A model generated the notes under the pieces. It ran no database searches. It was not told where the DNA came from and saw only the letters and a list, made by a program, of their open reading frames with translations. Positions 63,672-64,000 of a stretch of DNA of 64,000 nucleotides are shown one piece after another; within the stretch, counting starts at the first letter, position 1; each line of letters starts with the position of its first letter. The position numbers were made by a program, and so were the translations under genes. Source of the stretch: Pleurocapsa sp. PCC 7319 (lineage in GTDB: Bacteria; Cyanobacteriota; Cyanobacteriia; Cyanobacteriales; Xenococcaceae); assembly GCF_000332195.1 (NCBI RefSeq), contig NZ_KB235922.1, positions 4,995,322 to 5,059,321 of the forward strand, read 5' to 3'.

Positions 63672-64000
63672 TTATGAAAAATAATTAGAGATTTCTTGAG
63701 CAATTGTAGAAGCTCCATCTTTAGCTAAACGCTCTGTTTTGCGAGGAGGTAGCAAATTCTGTTGTAAGAAATTCCAGTCTCCTTGAAAAAATTCCTCAGG
63801 AGAAATAATTTGATGCTGCGAATAGTCTTGGATATTATCAAGCAATATTTGTGACTCGGCAAAGTCTTGGCGAGTTAGGGAAACGATTGGTAAGTCTAAG
63901 CATAATGCCTCTGAAAAAGTACTAAATCCTGGTTTAGAAATTATTCGTCCGCAAATAGGCATAAAATCAAGAGGACGGAAATCATGACTGGTAATTTTTA
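63672..64000 (-). CDS. C-terminal part of a glycosyltransferase-like protein (leaves right edge)
   Basis: The frame is open to the right edge of the window, so the N-terminal part is missing. The visible part reads KITSHDFRPLDFMPICGRII, then SKPGFSTFSEALCLDLPIVS and LTRQDFAESQILLDNI. The pattern SKPGxxTxxEAL followed by a P[IV] strand is the acceptor/donor-binding region of GT-B glycosyltransferases (MurG/UGT-like C-terminal domain). The specific substrate cannot be inferred. It converges with the pseudokinase gene, the spacer of 25 bases being a TTAATTAATAATT-rich stretch. Confidence 0.6.
   Translation of the reverse strand, partial: KITSHDFRPLDFMPICGRIISKPGFSTFSEALCLDLPIVSLTRQDFAESQILLDNIQDYSQHQIISPEEFFQGDWNFLQQNLLPPRKTERLAKDGASTIAQEISNYFS

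Overview
The window is cyanobacterial chromosome. The octamer GCGATCGC (HIP1) and its core recur throughout. Gene content includes PsbQ (CyanoQ), ferredoxin-dependent glutamate synthase, a Tic22-like protein, an SLH/OprB porin, CBS-CP12 proteins, plant-type 2Fe-2S ferredoxins and an RNase E ending in the cyanobacterial Arg-rich tail. The AT-rich spacers and short heptanucleotide tandem repeats fit a unicellular or pleurocapsalean/chroococcalean cyanobacterium; the exact genus cannot be fixed from the sequence alone. No prophage, CRISPR array or rRNA is present; one tRNA (Pro, anticodon TGG) is.

Layout. 1-7.9 kb: end of sppA, aroH-type chorismate mutase, a pentapeptide-repeat protein, pepA, an SLH porin, a hydrolase gene fragment, two membrane proteins and a 2Fe-2S ferredoxin gene split by a 4-bp duplication. 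8-17.7 kb: citramalate synthase, a DUF6930-like protein, tRNA-Pro, Tic22-like, prmC, a YrdC/Sua5 protein, a degenerate histidine kinase, folB, a four-helix-bundle protein and proA. 17.8-22.2 kb: an AT-rich accessory block (glyoxalase-like, sulfotransferase, branching glycosyltransferase, hexapeptide acyltransferase) whose central spacer holds a MITE-like element, tandem repeats and a coding relic. 22.3-26.5 kb: CBS protein, an orphan recombinase-domain protein, petF, trxA, a zinc-ribbon protein, CBS-CP12 and a decayed CBS-CP12 copy. 26.7-36 kb: a five-PAS protein, an FAD oxidase, psbQ, a hydrolase lacking its nucleophile, a MurG paralogue, a Uma2 nuclease, a YlqF/RbgA-type GTPase and an SLH protein. 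36-41 kb: ferredoxin-dependent glutamate synthase. 41.6-48.3 kb: cupin, IscA-like and the str operon (rpsL, rpsG, fusA, tuf, rpsJ). 48.6-56.4 kb: Lon-domain protein, pheA, DUF1997, Crp/Fnr regulator, beta-hydroxyacid dehydrogenase, rnhB-rne and a structured IS605-like orphan element. 56.4-64 kb: LpxB-related protein, a Tat-exported pseudo-orthocaspase, sat, a secreted PrxQ, a pseudokinase with a PsbP-like ectodomain and the end of a glycosyltransferase-like gene.

Most genes are housekeeping. The most interesting signals are: (i) a redox/energy cluster petF-trxA-CBS-CP12-CBS(CP12 remnant) with an 80-nt perfectly identical tract between the two CBS genes; (ii) several enzyme-fold proteins that have lost catalytic residues (orthocaspase, Ser/Thr kinase, alpha/beta hydrolase, histidine kinase); (iii) a roughly 480-nt non-coding, hairpin-rich element bounded by two near-identical direct hairpins, resembling an IS200/IS605 element without its transposase; (iv) heptanucleotide tandem repeats that form the stop codons of several genes; (v) a frameshifted ferredoxin. 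All assignments come from reading motifs by eye; no database search was possible.
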